In this document: in pieces, positions 18,477-27,431 of the stretch
Layout: the number at the start of each line of letters is the position of its first letter
How positions within the stretch are numbered: position 1 is the stretch's first letter
From: Bacteroidota bacterium
GTDB lineage: Bacteria; Bacteroidota; Bacteroidia; 2-12-FULL-35-15
Direction of reading: 5' to 3'
NCBI GenBank assembly: GCA_947479085.1
Contig: CANJYB010000012.1
Location: 1 to 64,000, forward strand
Length of the DNA: 64,000 bases
Notes under the pieces: generated by a model
What the model was told of the DNA's origin: nothing
What the model saw: only the letters and a program-made list of their open reading frames with translations
Database searches by the model: none
Made by a program: the position numbers and the translations under genes

Positions 18477-19688
18477 TTACTCCACCAATACTTTTTTTCT
18501 TATCACTTGCGTATTTCCCTCAGTACTTATTTGCACCATATACATTCCGGTTGCAAGTTCGCTTATATTCATAACTGCTTCCATACTTCCGGTACCGGTG
18601 TCAAATCGTTTTACTTCATTTCCCAAAACATCAGTAACCCTTATGTTTTTAACCTTATTCAGGTTGCTTACTATATTTAATACATTACTTGCCGGATTAG
18701 GATAAACAGTTATCATACCTGCCGATTCATTGTCCGTTGCACCCACCGATAATGTTCCACCTGCATTAAAAGTCTTTAGTATAGTACCATCTCGGCCAGC
18801 CACATACCCCTCATTGGCATTCAGAAAAAATACCGAACGCAATGTACTAACATTAGAATTTCCGGGAGATTGAATGGTCCAGGAAGTTCCACCATTGATG
18901 GTTTTCAGAATAGTCTGGTCCGTACCCACTGCATAGCCTGTGCTGGACGAAGTAAACTGAACACTAAATAGCATATTGTTAATTCCACTGTTCAGTGTAG
19001 TCCAGGTAGTACCACCGTTTGTGGTTTTCAAAATAGTACCCGTATACCCCACCACATAACCCGTATCTATAGAAACAAAATGAACCGATTTTAATTTAAG
19101 CGTAGTACCACTTGTTTGCCCCATCCAGGAGTTCCCCCCGTCCACGGTTTTAAAAATCGAACCCATATCACCCACTGCATAACCTACAGCTGCCGATGGA
19201 AAATGAATACCATACATACTGTTAGAAGTCACATTCTGAGCCATCCAGCTTGTACCTCCATTCACAGTGCGAATAATAGTACCCGAAGAACCTGTCGAAA
19301 AAACCGTCATACTATCTGTAAAACAAACCCCATGCAGCGTATGAGTAGTATTGGTATTCGCTTGCACAGCCCATGTGGAGCCACCGTTGGTGGTTTTCAG
19401 AATAGTACCATTACCTCCCGCTGCATATCCGGTAAATACGGTTGGAAACGTTACTCCAAACATATCTTCAGTAGTCGGTATGGTTACCCCGGTCCAGTTC
19501 AATCCCCCGTTCACGGTTCTTACCATTACATTACCCATCACCGAGTCAAACCCGGTAGCATAACCATTATTGGCATTGGAAAAATAAATGGAATAAAAAG
19601 TATTGGCAGTGCCGCTTGTTTGCTGCACCCATTGTGCTGTTGCATTTATTGATAATGCAATAAAAAATAGTAGTATAAGTTTTTTCAT
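18477..19688 (-). CDS. Secreted Ycf48/BNR-repeat beta-propeller protein with T9SS tail
   Basis: A 403-residue protein. A signal peptide (residues 1-18, ending before QWVQQ) is followed by seven or so repeats of about 40 residues, each with a TxNGGTTW-type motif. These are the hallmark of Ycf48-like beta-propellers. The last 80 residues carry a VYPNPAS motif and end KKVLVE, a type A T9SS sorting domain. The protein is therefore probably secreted or attached to the surface. Propellers of this kind often serve as adhesion or binding scaffolds, so the plant photosystem role should not be assumed. It converges on the nuo operon. Confidence 0.85.
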   Translation of the reverse strand: MKKLILLFFIALSINATAQWVQQTSGTANTFYSIYFSNANNGYATGFDSVMGNVMVRTVNGGLNWTGVTIPTTEDMFGVTFPTVFTGYAAGGNGTILKTTNGGSTWAVQANTNTTHTLHGVCFTDSMTVFSTGSSGTIIRTVNGGTSWMAQNVTSNSMYGIHFPSAAVGYAVGDMGSIFKTVDGGNSWMGQTSGTTLKLKSVHFVSIDTGYVVGYTGTILKTTNGGTTWTTLNSGINNMLFSVQFTSSSTGYAVGTDQTILKTINGGTSWTIQSPGNSNVSTLRSVFFLNANEGYVAGRDGTILKTFNAGGTLSVGATDNESAGMITVYPNPASNVLNIVSNLNKVKNIRVTDVLGNEVKRFDTGTGSMEAVMNISELATGMYMVQISTEGNTQVIRKKVLVE

Positions 19689-19749
19689 GTGTAAATATTT
19701 TAAATTTAATGTAAATGTAAATTAATTTTTATTGCTGTAATTATTTAGC

Positions 19750-19800
19750 AAAAAAAACTCCTCACATTTCTGCAAGGAGTTTTTTTACTATAAAGGTTCC
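19750..19800. repeat. Left direct repeat flanking the toxin-antitoxin pair, includes a terminator-like hairpin
   Basis: The hairpin AAACTCCT...AGGAGTTT with a long T-run is followed by TATAAAGGTTCC. A close copy of the whole stretch, differing at a handful of positions, occurs at 20440-20486 on the other side of the toxin-antitoxin genes. It could also act as a terminator. Confidence 0.6.
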
Positions 19801-19894
19801 ACCTTTTCAAAAGGGAGAAACCTTTCTTTCAAATTCTCAATCACACTCGTTTCATACCAAGGCTAAAGGGATATTACCTTATTATAAGTTTTAT

Positions 19895-19902
19895 TATCTT
19901 TG
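19895..19902 (+). promoter_or_regulatory. -7 box of the toxin-antitoxin operon
   Basis: TATCTTTG fits TAnnTTTG. Transcription would begin about 19909, so the antitoxin start at 19921 is preferred over an in-frame ATG at 19900, which lies inside the box. Confidence 0.5.
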
Positions 19903-19920
19903 TTCGAAATTTTAAAAATC

Positions 19921-20154
19921 ATGAATTTACAAGTAGAAAAAATAAAATTAGCCCAAACCATATTGGGACTTGATAGCGAAATTATTTTAAAACATCTCAA
20001 AGCAGTTTTAAACAGCTACCAAACAGATTTGTGGGACGAACTACCCGATGAGGTAAAACAATCTGCATTAAGGGGCATTAAACAAGCCGATAATGGAGAA
20101 TACAAGTCTCACGATGAAGTAATGAAAAAGTATAAAAAATGGCTAAAGAAATAA
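19921..20154 (+). CDS. Antitoxin-like protein of a ParE-type toxin-antitoxin pair
   Basis: A 77-residue acidic-to-neutral protein, mostly predicted helix. Its C-terminal region (GIKQADNGEYKSHDEVMKKY) resembles the part of small antitoxins that precedes toxin binding; SHDEVM is a common ending in antitoxins paired with RelE/ParE toxins. The start is set by the promoter at 19895-19902. The gene overlaps the toxin gene by 16 bases, the usual antitoxin-first order. It would neutralise the toxin and probably repress the operon, although no DNA-binding fold is obvious. Confidence 0.75.
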   Translation: MNLQVEKIKLAQTILGLDSEIILKHLKAVLNSYQTDLWDELPDEVKQSALRGIKQADNGEYKSHDEVMKKYKKWLKK

Positions 20155-20441
20155 GGTGGACAACCGAAGCCCAAGCTACTTATCAAAAGGTTATTACTTA
20201 TTTAGAAGAAAACTGGACAGACAAAGAAGTTGGTAATTTTATAACCATCTCAAACAAAATTATTTCCTTTATTTCCGAAAACCCACTAATGTTTCGGAAA
20301 TCGAATAAGAATAATGTACACGAAGCATTAATTACCAAACACAATTTGCTTTTATACAGAGTAAAACCCAACCACATAGAACTACTCACATTTTGGGACA
20401 CCAGACAAAATCCTAAGAAAAAATTTAAACGTAAAAAATAA
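20139..20441 (+). CDS. RelE/ParE-superfamily toxin
   Basis: A 100-residue basic protein with the ParE/RelE pattern: an N-terminal strand (IRWTTEAQATYQKVITYLEENW), two helices, then strands ending HIELLTFWDTRQNP. The WDTRQNP ending is common in ParE-type toxins of Bacteroidota. Members of this superfamily either poison DNA gyrase (ParE) or cut mRNA on ribosomes (RelE). The motif does not decide which, though ParE seems more likely. Co-transcribed with the overlapping antitoxin gene. Confidence 0.82.
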   Translation: MAKEIRWTTEAQATYQKVITYLEENWTDKEVGNFITISNKIISFISENPLMFRKSNKNNVHEALITKHNLLLYRVKPNHIELLTFWDTRQNPKKKFKRKK

Positions 20442-20486
20442 AAAACTCCCTGCATTTCCGCAAGGAGTTTTTTTTATAAAGGTTCT
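20440..20486. repeat. Right direct repeat and terminator after the toxin gene
   Basis: AAAACTCC...GGAGTTTTTTTT forms a hairpin with a T-run, then TATAAAGGTTCTT. This matches 19750-19800 over about 48 bases. It overlaps the last base of the toxin stop codon and should terminate the operon. Confidence 0.65.
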
Positions 20487-20491
20487 TAGAT

Positions 20492-20524
20492 AAACCTTCA
20501 AGGTTTTTAAAACCTTGAAGGTTT
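20492..20524. terminator. Long palindrome between convergent genes
   Basis: AAACCTTCAAGGTTT and AAACCTTGAAGGTTT pair as a perfect hairpin with a tiny loop. It lies between the toxin gene and the convergent SBBP-repeat gene, and may be a bidirectional terminator or a dispersed palindromic repeat. Confidence 0.55.
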
Positions 20525-20527
20525 CTG

Positions 20528-22726
20528 CTATTGCAAAACTATCTTCCTGTTCACCACACCGGTTGGTGAGCCTGCCGAACCATCTGTTATTTGCACAAAA
20601 TAAACCCCCTTTGCATACCCACTCATATCAATAGTTACACTTCTTCCATTCTGCATTTTTAATGCTGCATTCTGTATTTCCCTTCCTGCCACATCCATTA
20701 TTTTTATAATATAGGTTGCTGAGCTTGTCGAAGCATCACTAAAAGTAATGGTGGTTTGGGAAGTAAAGGGATTGGGGGAAATAGTTACATAATTGCTAAA
20801 TGGAGTTTCTATAATACCAACACCACCACTACTTGTACTAGGAACAGTTATTGTTAAACAAGATACGCAGGTATTTCCTGTACATTGCAAACAAGGAGTG
20901 TATGTTCCGGGAGTTGCATAAGTAACTATGGGATTGGGATTTATTGTAGATGTATTTCCATTACCAAAATCCCAAAGAAAGGATGTGCAACCTGTGCCAA
21001 ATATGGAAAATGAAGCAACCATTCCACTTGTTGAATAGGTGAATTGTGGAACTGGAAGAACAGTAATACTCTCACTTATTGAGGTTGCAGAACAGCCATT
21101 CGTATTTGAAACGGATACCGAATAATTTCCTGAAGTGTTAACTGTTATACTTTGTGTTGTTGCCCCATTACTCCATAAGTTATTATTCGCTGCGCTTGAA
21201 GTTAATATTACATTATCACCCTGACAAAAAGTGGTAGCTCCACTGGCAGTAATGGTTGGTTGCGGAGGGGTATTTTGACAAAGTTTAGCAATAAAAATAT
21301 CTTCTGCTCCGGCTGAAGTAAGGTTATAAACACCTGCACTTGGATCAAAATCACTTGTAGACTGAAAGTTACCTGTAGTATATATATAGTCGGGTCCATA
21401 AACAGCAATTGAATTACCTTGATCTCCTTCACCACCGGCTCCTAGTTGATATCCTCCCATTCTTTGTGCCCATATAAAATTACCAGAAGCATCCAATTTG
21501 CTTACATAAATGGAAGTCATTCCGGTGGATATTAAATTATTAACGCCAGTTCCCGGATCAAAGTCAACAGTATCTTGAAAAGTTCCCGTGATGTAAATAT
21601 TATTGGACACATCAAGAGCAATGGAATTGCCACCTGAGTTAGAACTAAATCCAGTTTGTTCAATGAAATGTTTTGCCCAAAGAAAATTTCCAGAAACGTC
21701 AAGTTTGGAAATAAAAGCTGTGCTCCCCCCGGATGACAGATTATAAATTCCTGGACCTGGGTCAAAATCTACCCCTCCAATATACGTACCGGTTGTGTAA
21801 ATATTTCCAGAGGCATCGACAGTAATTGATGATCCTCCCGCGTAAGCACTGCCAACCATTTGTTTAGCCCAAACGAAATTACCTGAGATGTCAAGCTTAG
21901 AAATGTAAGTATCTCCACCCCAACCAGCGACCATAAAATTATAAGTCCCGGAACCCGGATCAAAGTCGGTTGTGCCACCAAACGAGCCTGTTGTTTATAC
22001 ATTGCCTGTAGCATCAACAAAAATAGAACTAGGTTGTGTACCACTCGTTCCTCCCAATTGTTTAGCCCAGATAAAATTTCCAGAACCATCAAGCTTGGAA
22101 ATAAAAGCATCACCAATATTAATAGAGGTAAAATTAGTGGTGCCGCTGCCAGGGTCAAAGTCAACTGTGCCTTCAAAAAAACCTGTCGTATAAACGCTGC
22201 CTGTTGCATCAACTTTGATTGAATTACCGGTAGCTCTAATTGTTCCACCGAATTGTTTAGCCCAGATAAAATTTCCAGAACCACTTAGTTTAATTATAAA
22301 AGCATCGGGAGATCCAATAGATGTAAGATTATTAGTACTACTACCCGGGTCAAAATCGACTGTGCCCTGAAAAGCACCTGTTACATATAAATTGCCAATC
22401 GCGTCAATAAAAATAGAATTTGCTAAATCAACACCTGTACCACCAAAAGATTTCGCCCAAATAAAATTTCCGGAAGCATCTAGTTTAGAAATAAAAGCAT
22501 CATCATTACCAGCAGAGGTAAGATTTGTGGTGCCACTGCCAGGGTCAAAGTCGACTGTGCCTTTAAAAATTCCAGCCGTGTACACATTTCCTGAAGCGTC
22601 AACAGCTATAGAGTAGCCTTTATCAGAATTTGAGGACCCTATACTTTTTGCCCAATTCAAACTAACATTTTGTGCATTTACAATTCCGCAAATGCCAACT
22701 AATAACATAAGTATTTGTTTTTTCAT
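20528..22726 (-). pseudogene. Secreted SBBP/beta-propeller-repeat protein with T9SS tail, split by an in-frame stop
   Basis: Two open pieces in the same frame, 22726-21995 and the rest down to 20528, are separated only by TAA at 21997-21995. The stop falls where every other repeat has Tyr in the sequence GNVYTxG. A single base change (TAC or TAT to TAA) explains it. The whole would be about 732 residues: signal peptide (ends NAQ), roughly eight SBBP repeats with FDPGSGTxNL and SKLDASGNFIWAK motifs, an Ig/PKD-like region with FLWDFGNG, and a T9SS tail with ISPNPF. The product would be exported by T9SS. A real pseudogene, a readthrough gene or a sequence error are all possible. Confidence 0.75.
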
Positions 22727-22782
22727 CTGTTTTTTCTTTTTAATAATTTGTAAATATGCAATTTCTTTTTTGTTATTTATAA

Positions 22783-22860
22783 AAAAAATCCCGCCCTTTT
22801 ATCTTTAGCATTTCGACAAGCTCAATGTCCGAAGCTCAGATAGCGGAGCGGGATTGTTAA
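22783..22860. repeat. Intergenic palindromic repeat with TTCGACAAGCTCA core
   Basis: ATCCCGC near 22789 pairs with GCGGGAT near 22850 around a 50-base loop. The loop contains TTTCGACAAGCTCA (22811-22824). Related cores lie inside the neighbouring coding region at 20718-20734 and, more weakly, at 20565-20581. The element sits just after the stop of the unknown gene on the minus strand and may end its transcript. Confidence 0.5.
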
Positions 22861-22872
22861 CTCTGTTTTTTT

Positions 22873-23694
22873 CTAATGTATTCCAGTAACAGAAATCGGA
22901 GTATCCAGGCTTACTGTACCTGTTTCTCTTCCTGCGTATAAATACAGTGCCCTGTAGGTCCACAAAGCACTTTTGCCCACTGCCGGAAGCGGGGCTAAGT
23001 CCGTACAACTTGGGTCGTTGCAGGTAACCATAAATTTGAAGCCTGCATCATCACCCCTGTCCACATATATATTTATACCTTGGTATTTGCTTTTTACATA
23101 TTCTATAATAGGATGTCCACCGTCCGACACACTTATTTTCAAAACGGGCTTGCCATCTGCCGGGTTAAACTGGCTTGAAGAGGTTTCAATACCCATGGCA
23201 ATGCCGTCATTCACATTATAAATACTGGTTTGGCTTTTAGCTTTTTTAGCCATTTCCCTGAAGCGGCCCTCCACTCCCGGCAATACCGCTGTAGGCGCTC
23301 CCGACACATCGGCTCCTTCGGGAAATGCCGATGCCGAGCTGCCGTCTCCTTTGCGTATTTCCTTTCCTTTGGCGGTCCATGCTAATTTATAAGTATCGCC
23401 TGCACCCTGTTTGGTAAACCAAAACCGGAAATAAGCCGCATCGTTTTTAATTTTGAGCAACTCCGGTGCCGTGTAGCCATACTTGTTGGCCAGGGCGGTA
23501 GGTGCAGTAGCCCCGTTCAGCGCATTCGAAAACTGGTCCAGCTGGTCGGCAAACTCGCTGTTGTTTTGTTTCACAATATCGTGAGTGATTAATGTCAGAA
23601 TCATGTACTTTGGGTCCATAAATTCCGGGCGGTTTAACGTGTTTACAGAAGAGAATTTCCCTTCCTTGTCCATTGAGAAGATGATTTTTTTCAT
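22873..23694 (-). CDS. Hypothetical protein, unknown function
   Basis: A 273-residue protein without a signal peptide or clear membrane helix. I do not recognise the family. The sequence is rich in Gly, Ala, Asp and Lys, with an apparently globular middle (residues 60-200) and a C-terminal half with many beta-prone stretches (PVLKISVSDGGHPIIEYV, FKFMVTCNDPSC). GC content is clearly above that of the flanking genes, which may mean transfer or different codon selection. It is flanked by a palindromic repeat downstream and a 21-bp tandem array upstream. Confidence 0.6.
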   Translation of the reverse strand: MKKIIFSMDKEGKFSSVNTLNRPEFMDPKYMILTLITHDIVKQNNSEFADQLDQFSNALNGATAPTALANKYGYTAPELLKIKNDAAYFRFWFTKQGAGDTYKLAWTAKGKEIRKGDGSSASAFPEGADVSGAPTAVLPGVEGRFREMAKKAKSQTSIYNVNDGIAMGIETSSSQFNPADGKPVLKISVSDGGHPIIEYVKSKYQGINIYVDRGDDAGFKFMVTCNDPSCTDLAPLPAVGKSALWTYRALYLYAGRETGTVSLDTPISVTGIH

Positions 23695-23814
23695 GTTTTT
23701 TTTTGTTTTAATTGTTTATAATTAGTGGTGTTTTTACGAAATTCCGACTTATTTTGGTTAATATATTGATATTTAATATCTTATGAAATAAAAGCAAGCT
23801 TTTGAGCCATTTAT

Positions 23815-24020
23815 GGAGCTCCATACGCCACGTATTGAGCTCCATACGTCACGTATGGAGCTCAATGGCTCACGTATGGAGCTCAATATGTCACATATTG
23901 AGCTAAATGGCTGGCGTATGGAACTCAATGCGTCACGTATGGAGCTCAATGGCTCACGTATGGAACTCCATACGCCACGTATTGACCTCCATAAATGGCG
24001 CATGGAAGTAAATAAAATCG
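23815..24020. repeat. 21-bp tandem array with palindromic units
   Basis: Nine exact-length 21-bp units run from 23815 to 24003, with a decaying tenth. A typical unit is GGAGCTCAATGGCTCACGTAT. Two junctions form perfect dyads around a central C: 23837-23863 (13-bp arms) and 23880-23904 (12-bp arms). The arms differ between the two dyads at matched positions, so pairing is kept. Both strands are open as heptapeptide repeats (MELNGSR-like on plus), but this follows from a unit length divisible by three. No gene is called here. Confidence 0.85.
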
Positions 24021-24112
24021 TAAAAGGCAATAAACAAAAAATCCGGCAACGACTATTTTCGATACCGGACTTTAATATATATAAGGAAGAAAATCTATCA
24101 GCTAAAAAAGTA

Positions 24113-24139
24113 ATATATATATATATATATATATATATA
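24113..24139. repeat. AT dinucleotide microsatellite
   Basis: About thirteen uninterrupted AT steps. It lies downstream of the tandem array. The rest of 23695-24326 holds the array and the infB terminator and no supported gene. Confidence 0.85.
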
Positions 24140-24253
24140 GGGAAATGCGGTTTTCAGAGGTTTTGTAATAGAATGAAGTGATGTTGAGCGCATGTTTATT
24201 TTCATTTTGGTGGTTCAAAGTAAATAATTTTCCATCAAAAAAACAAATTTCCA

Positions 24254-24289
24254 CAAAAAAAAGGAGCAACTTTCGTTACCCCTTTTTTT
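24254..24289 (-). terminator. Terminator of the rimP-nusA-infB operon
   Basis: A long imperfect stem, A-run plus GGAGCAAC against GTTACCCC plus T-run around a TTTC loop, lies 38 bases after the infB stop. On the minus strand the A-run becomes the T-run needed for termination. Confidence 0.65.
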
Positions 24290-24326
24290 ATACCAATTAA
24301 CTAATGACCAATGACTAATCGACCAA

Positions 24327-27326
24327 TTACAGTTTCGCTTTCACTTCCACCATTTCATAACCTTCAATAATATCACCTTGTTTAATATCATTAAAGCCAT
24401 TAATGTTCAGTCCGCACTCAAAACCTTTATTCACCTCTTTCACATCATCTTTAAAACGTTTCAATGAACCAAGCTCACCGCTATGCACCACTATACCATC
24501 ACGGATAACACGTATTTTAGTATTACGCGTTACCTTACCGTCAAGCACCATACAACCTGCAATGGTTCCCACTTTGGTAATGGTAAACACCTCGCGTATT
24601 TCAATGTTACAAACTATTTTCTCTACAAATTCAGCCGCCAACATACCTTCCATGGCCGCTTTTATTTCGTTAATAGCATCGTAAATAATAGAATACAAAC
24701 GAATATCAATCTGTTCCGTTTCGGCCACCTTACGTGCCGTAGCCGAAGGACGAACCTGGAAACCAATAATAATAGCATTACTTGCCGAAGCTAACAATAC
24801 ATCCGATTCGGAAATAGCTCCAACCGATTTATGAATAATCTTCACCTGTACTTTTTCAGTCGAAAGTTTTTGCAACGAATCTGCCAAGGCTTCCACCGAA
24901 CCATCCACGTCACCTTTCACAATCACGTTTAATTCCTTAAAGTCACCAATAGCCAGTCGTCTTCCAATCTCATCAAGCGTAATATGTTTATGCGTACGGA
25001 TACCTTGCTCACGTTGCAATTGCAAACGTTTTGCAGCTATCTCGCGGGCTTCGCGTTCATCATCCATCACATGGAATTTATCACCGGCCTGTGGCGCACC
25101 GCTCAAACCAAGCAATTCTACCGGCATTGAAGGGCCGGCATTTTTTACAGCCGATCCGCGTTCGTTATGCATCGCTTTCACTTTTCCGCTAAAGCAGCCT
25201 GCCAACACAATATCTCCCACACGCAGCGTTCCTGCCTCTACCAATATGGTACTCACATATCCTCTTCCTTTATCCAATTCCGACTCTATCACCGTACCTT
25301 TTGCATTTTTACTCGGGTTAGCTTTCAGCGAAAGCATTTCTGCTTCCAGCAAAACCTTATCCAACAGTGCTTCCACACCTTGTCCTTTTTTAGCAGAAAT
25401 CTCCTGGCACTGAAACTTACCACCCCATTCTTCCACCAATATATTCATTTGCGACAAAGCCTGACGTATATTATCAGGATTTGCACCCGGTTTATCTATT
25501 TTATTTATGGCAATAACAATAGGCACACCCGCAGCCTGCGCGTGATTAATTGCTTCCACCGTTTGAGGCATTACACTGTCGTCAGCCGCCACCACTATAA
25601 TGGCCACATCCGTCACCTGCGCACCACGTGCACGCATAGCGGTAAACGCCTCGTGACCCGGAGTATCCAGGAAAGTAATGGTTTTACCATTTTCCAACGT
25701 TACGTTATATGCACCAATGTGCTGGGTTATTCCCCCTGCCTCACCGGCTATCACATTCGCCTTACGGATATAATCCAGCAAGGATGTTTTACCATGATCC
25801 ACGTGACCCATCACCGTTACTATTGGCGAACGGTCAATCATATCTTCCGGTTTGTCTTCTTCCTCTCTTATCGCTTCCTGCACTTCCACACTCACAAACT
25901 CCAGCTGGTAACCAAACTCTTCAGCCACAATAGAAAGTGTTTCCGCATCCAAACGTTGATTAATGGAAACAAACATTCCCAAACTCATACAAGTAGAAAT
26001 AATTTCGTTAACCGGCACACTCATCATCTGAGCCAACTGGTTAGCCGAAACGAATTCAGTAACTTTAATTATCTTTTTTTCCGATTCCTGTAAATCTGCT
26101 GCTTCCTGGATACGCTCACTAACAGCTTCACGTTTCGATTTACGGTGTTTAGATGCTTTCGATTTTCCTGCACCACTTAATCTTGCAAGTGTTTCTTTTA
26201 CCTGTTGTTGAATTTCATCCGGAGTAAGCTCCACTTTAGGGCCTTTGGTAAATTTACCTCTTGGCGGTGGTTGCGGATGATTGTATTGTTTTCTCGGGCC
26301 GGTATTAGGTGCCGGTTTAGTTTCGCCCGGTTTGCCGGTTCCCGGAACACCTGGTTTAGCAGTTCCGTCAGCAGGTTTTCCTTTTCCATCCCATGTATCT
26401 CCCAATGTTCCGCCACCAAAATTCTTCTTAATACGTTTGCGTTTTTTCTTGTCGCTGTTCGCACCGTGAGAAGAAGCAATCGGTTTTTTAGAAGTTTCCT
26501 TTGGAGGTAAAACTATTTTACCCATTATCTTAGGGCCTTCCAGTTTTGTTACTTTAGTTTCGTGATGTTCAATTACAGGAGGAGCTTCCGGAACAACTTC
26601 CGGTGCAGGAGGGGTTACCACGGGTGGTTCCTCTTTTGCGGTTTTCTTTTTCTTGGTTTCTTTTTCTTCAGCTTCTTTTTTTGCTTTGCCTTTTGCTACT
26701 TCTTCTTTAGCAGCTTCTTCTTCGGCAGCTTCTTTTTCCTTAGCGGCCTTAGTTCCTTTTTTAGGAGTTTTTTCTTCCTGCTGATCTTTTAATTCTTTTT
26801 TAGATTTTTTATCAGGTCTGGTTTTCGAATTAATTTCATCCAGATTAATTTTATCAATCACCTTAACTCCAACATCCGATTTCGCTTCTGCTTTTATTAC
26901 TTCCGGTTCTTCTGCGGCCACAGGAGCAGCAGGAACAACAGGAGCCGCAGGAGCAGCTGCTTTTTTTATTGTTTTCTCGTTGGTTTTTTCTTTTTCAGCA
27001 GCAGTAGGGGTAGGAACATTTTTAATAATCAATTCCTCTTTTTCCTCCTGGTGTTTTGGTTCTGGTCTTTTTGCATTTTCGGCAAGCGTAATGCTTTCCT
27101 TCTTTACATCCAGGTGGCTCGCAGTAACCTTTGCAGCCTCTTCCCCTTTTGCCTTTTCCGACTGAAATTCTTTTGCAACCATTGCAACAAGATCAGCAGA
27201 AATTTTTGCATTCGGATTTGCTTCCACAGCATGACCTTTCCCTTTCAGGAACTCGGTAATGGCGTGCACACCAATACTATATTCTTTTGCTAATTTGCTT
27301 AATCGTTGTTCAGTAAATTCTGACAT
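24327..27326 (-). CDS. infB: Translation initiation factor IF-2
   Basis: A 999-residue GTPase that places initiator tRNA on the small ribosomal subunit. The first 400 residues are a low-complexity, Lys/Glu/Pro-rich linker with an IF2 N-terminal domain at residues 1-40 ([20 protein letters not shown]). A second IF2-N helix region lies near 425. The G domain follows, with [21 protein letters not shown] and [10 protein letters not shown], then the beta-barrel and C-terminal domains ending [15 protein letters not shown]. The long linker is normal for Bacteroidota. It is the last gene of rimP-nusA-infB; the 105-bp gap before it is filled by short direct repeats of the GCCTATT type. Confidence 0.97.
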   Translation of the reverse strand: MSEFTEQRLSKLAKEYSIGVHAITEFLKGKGHAVEANPNAKISADLVAMVAKEFQSEKAKGEEAAKVTASHLDVKKESITLAENAKRPEPKHQEEKEELIIKNVPTPTAAEKEKTNEKTIKKAAAPAAPVVPAAPVAAEEPEVIKAEAKSDVGVKVIDKINLDEINSKTRPDKKSKKELKDQQEEKTPKKGTKAAKEKEAAEEEAAKEEVAKGKAKKEAEEKETKKKKTAKEEPPVVTPPAPEVVPEAPPVIEHHETKVTKLEGPKIMGKIVLPPKETSKKPIASSHGANSDKKKRKRIKKNFGGGTLGDTWDGKGKPADGTAKPGVPGTGKPGETKPAPNTGPRKQYNHPQPPPRGKFTKGPKVELTPDEIQQQVKETLARLSGAGKSKASKHRKSKREAVSERIQEAADLQESEKKIIKVTEFVSANQLAQMMSVPVNEIISTCMSLGMFVSINQRLDAETLSIVAEEFGYQLEFVSVEVQEAIREEEDKPEDMIDRSPIVTVMGHVDHGKTSLLDYIRKANVIAGEAGGITQHIGAYNVTLENGKTITFLDTPGHEAFTAMRARGAQVTDVAIIVVAADDSVMPQTVEAINHAQAAGVPIVIAINKIDKPGANPDNIRQALSQMNILVEEWGGKFQCQEISAKKGQGVEALLDKVLLEAEMLSLKANPSKNAKGTVIESELDKGRGYVSTILVEAGTLRVGDIVLAGCFSGKVKAMHNERGSAVKNAGPSMPVELLGLSGAPQAGDKFHVMDDEREAREIAAKRLQLQREQGIRTHKHITLDEIGRRLAIGDFKELNVIVKGDVDGSVEALADSLQKLSTEKVQVKIIHKSVGAISESDVLLASASNAIIIGFQVRPSATARKVAETEQIDIRLYSIIYDAINEIKAAMEGMLAAEFVEKIVCNIEIREVFTITKVGTIAGCMVLDGKVTRNTKIRVIRDGIVVHSGELGSLKRFKDDVKEVNKGFECGLNINGFNDIKQGDIIEGYEMVEVKAKL

Positions 27327-27431
27327 ATATTTATTTTAGTTAATAGTTAATAGCGAATAGTTAATAGTGGATAGGTAATATTGTTTAAGTGAATATTGCC
27401 TATTGCCCCTTGCCTATTGCCTATTGCCTAT
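27327..27431. repeat. Short direct repeats between nusA and infB
   Basis: Tandem AATAGTT-type words (27340-27380) and TTGCCTATTGCC-type words (27395-27430) fill the gap. Such simple repeats are typical intergenic filler in Bacteroidota. No promoter box is evident. Confidence 0.5.

Noticed and set aside
22873-23694. T9SS cargo or phage tail protein
   Set aside because: No signal peptide, no sorting tail, and no phage genes nearby; left as unknown.
23813-24181. Heptad-repeat open frame over the first 21-bp array
   Set aside because: A stop-free unit of 21 bp keeps any frame open; both strands are open, and changes do not favour synonymous positions.
25167-26093. Long plus-strand open frame (308 codons) inside infB
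   Set aside because: It is antisense to the conserved G domain of IF-2 and its translation is low-complexity with many His and Arg; a shadow of the real gene.
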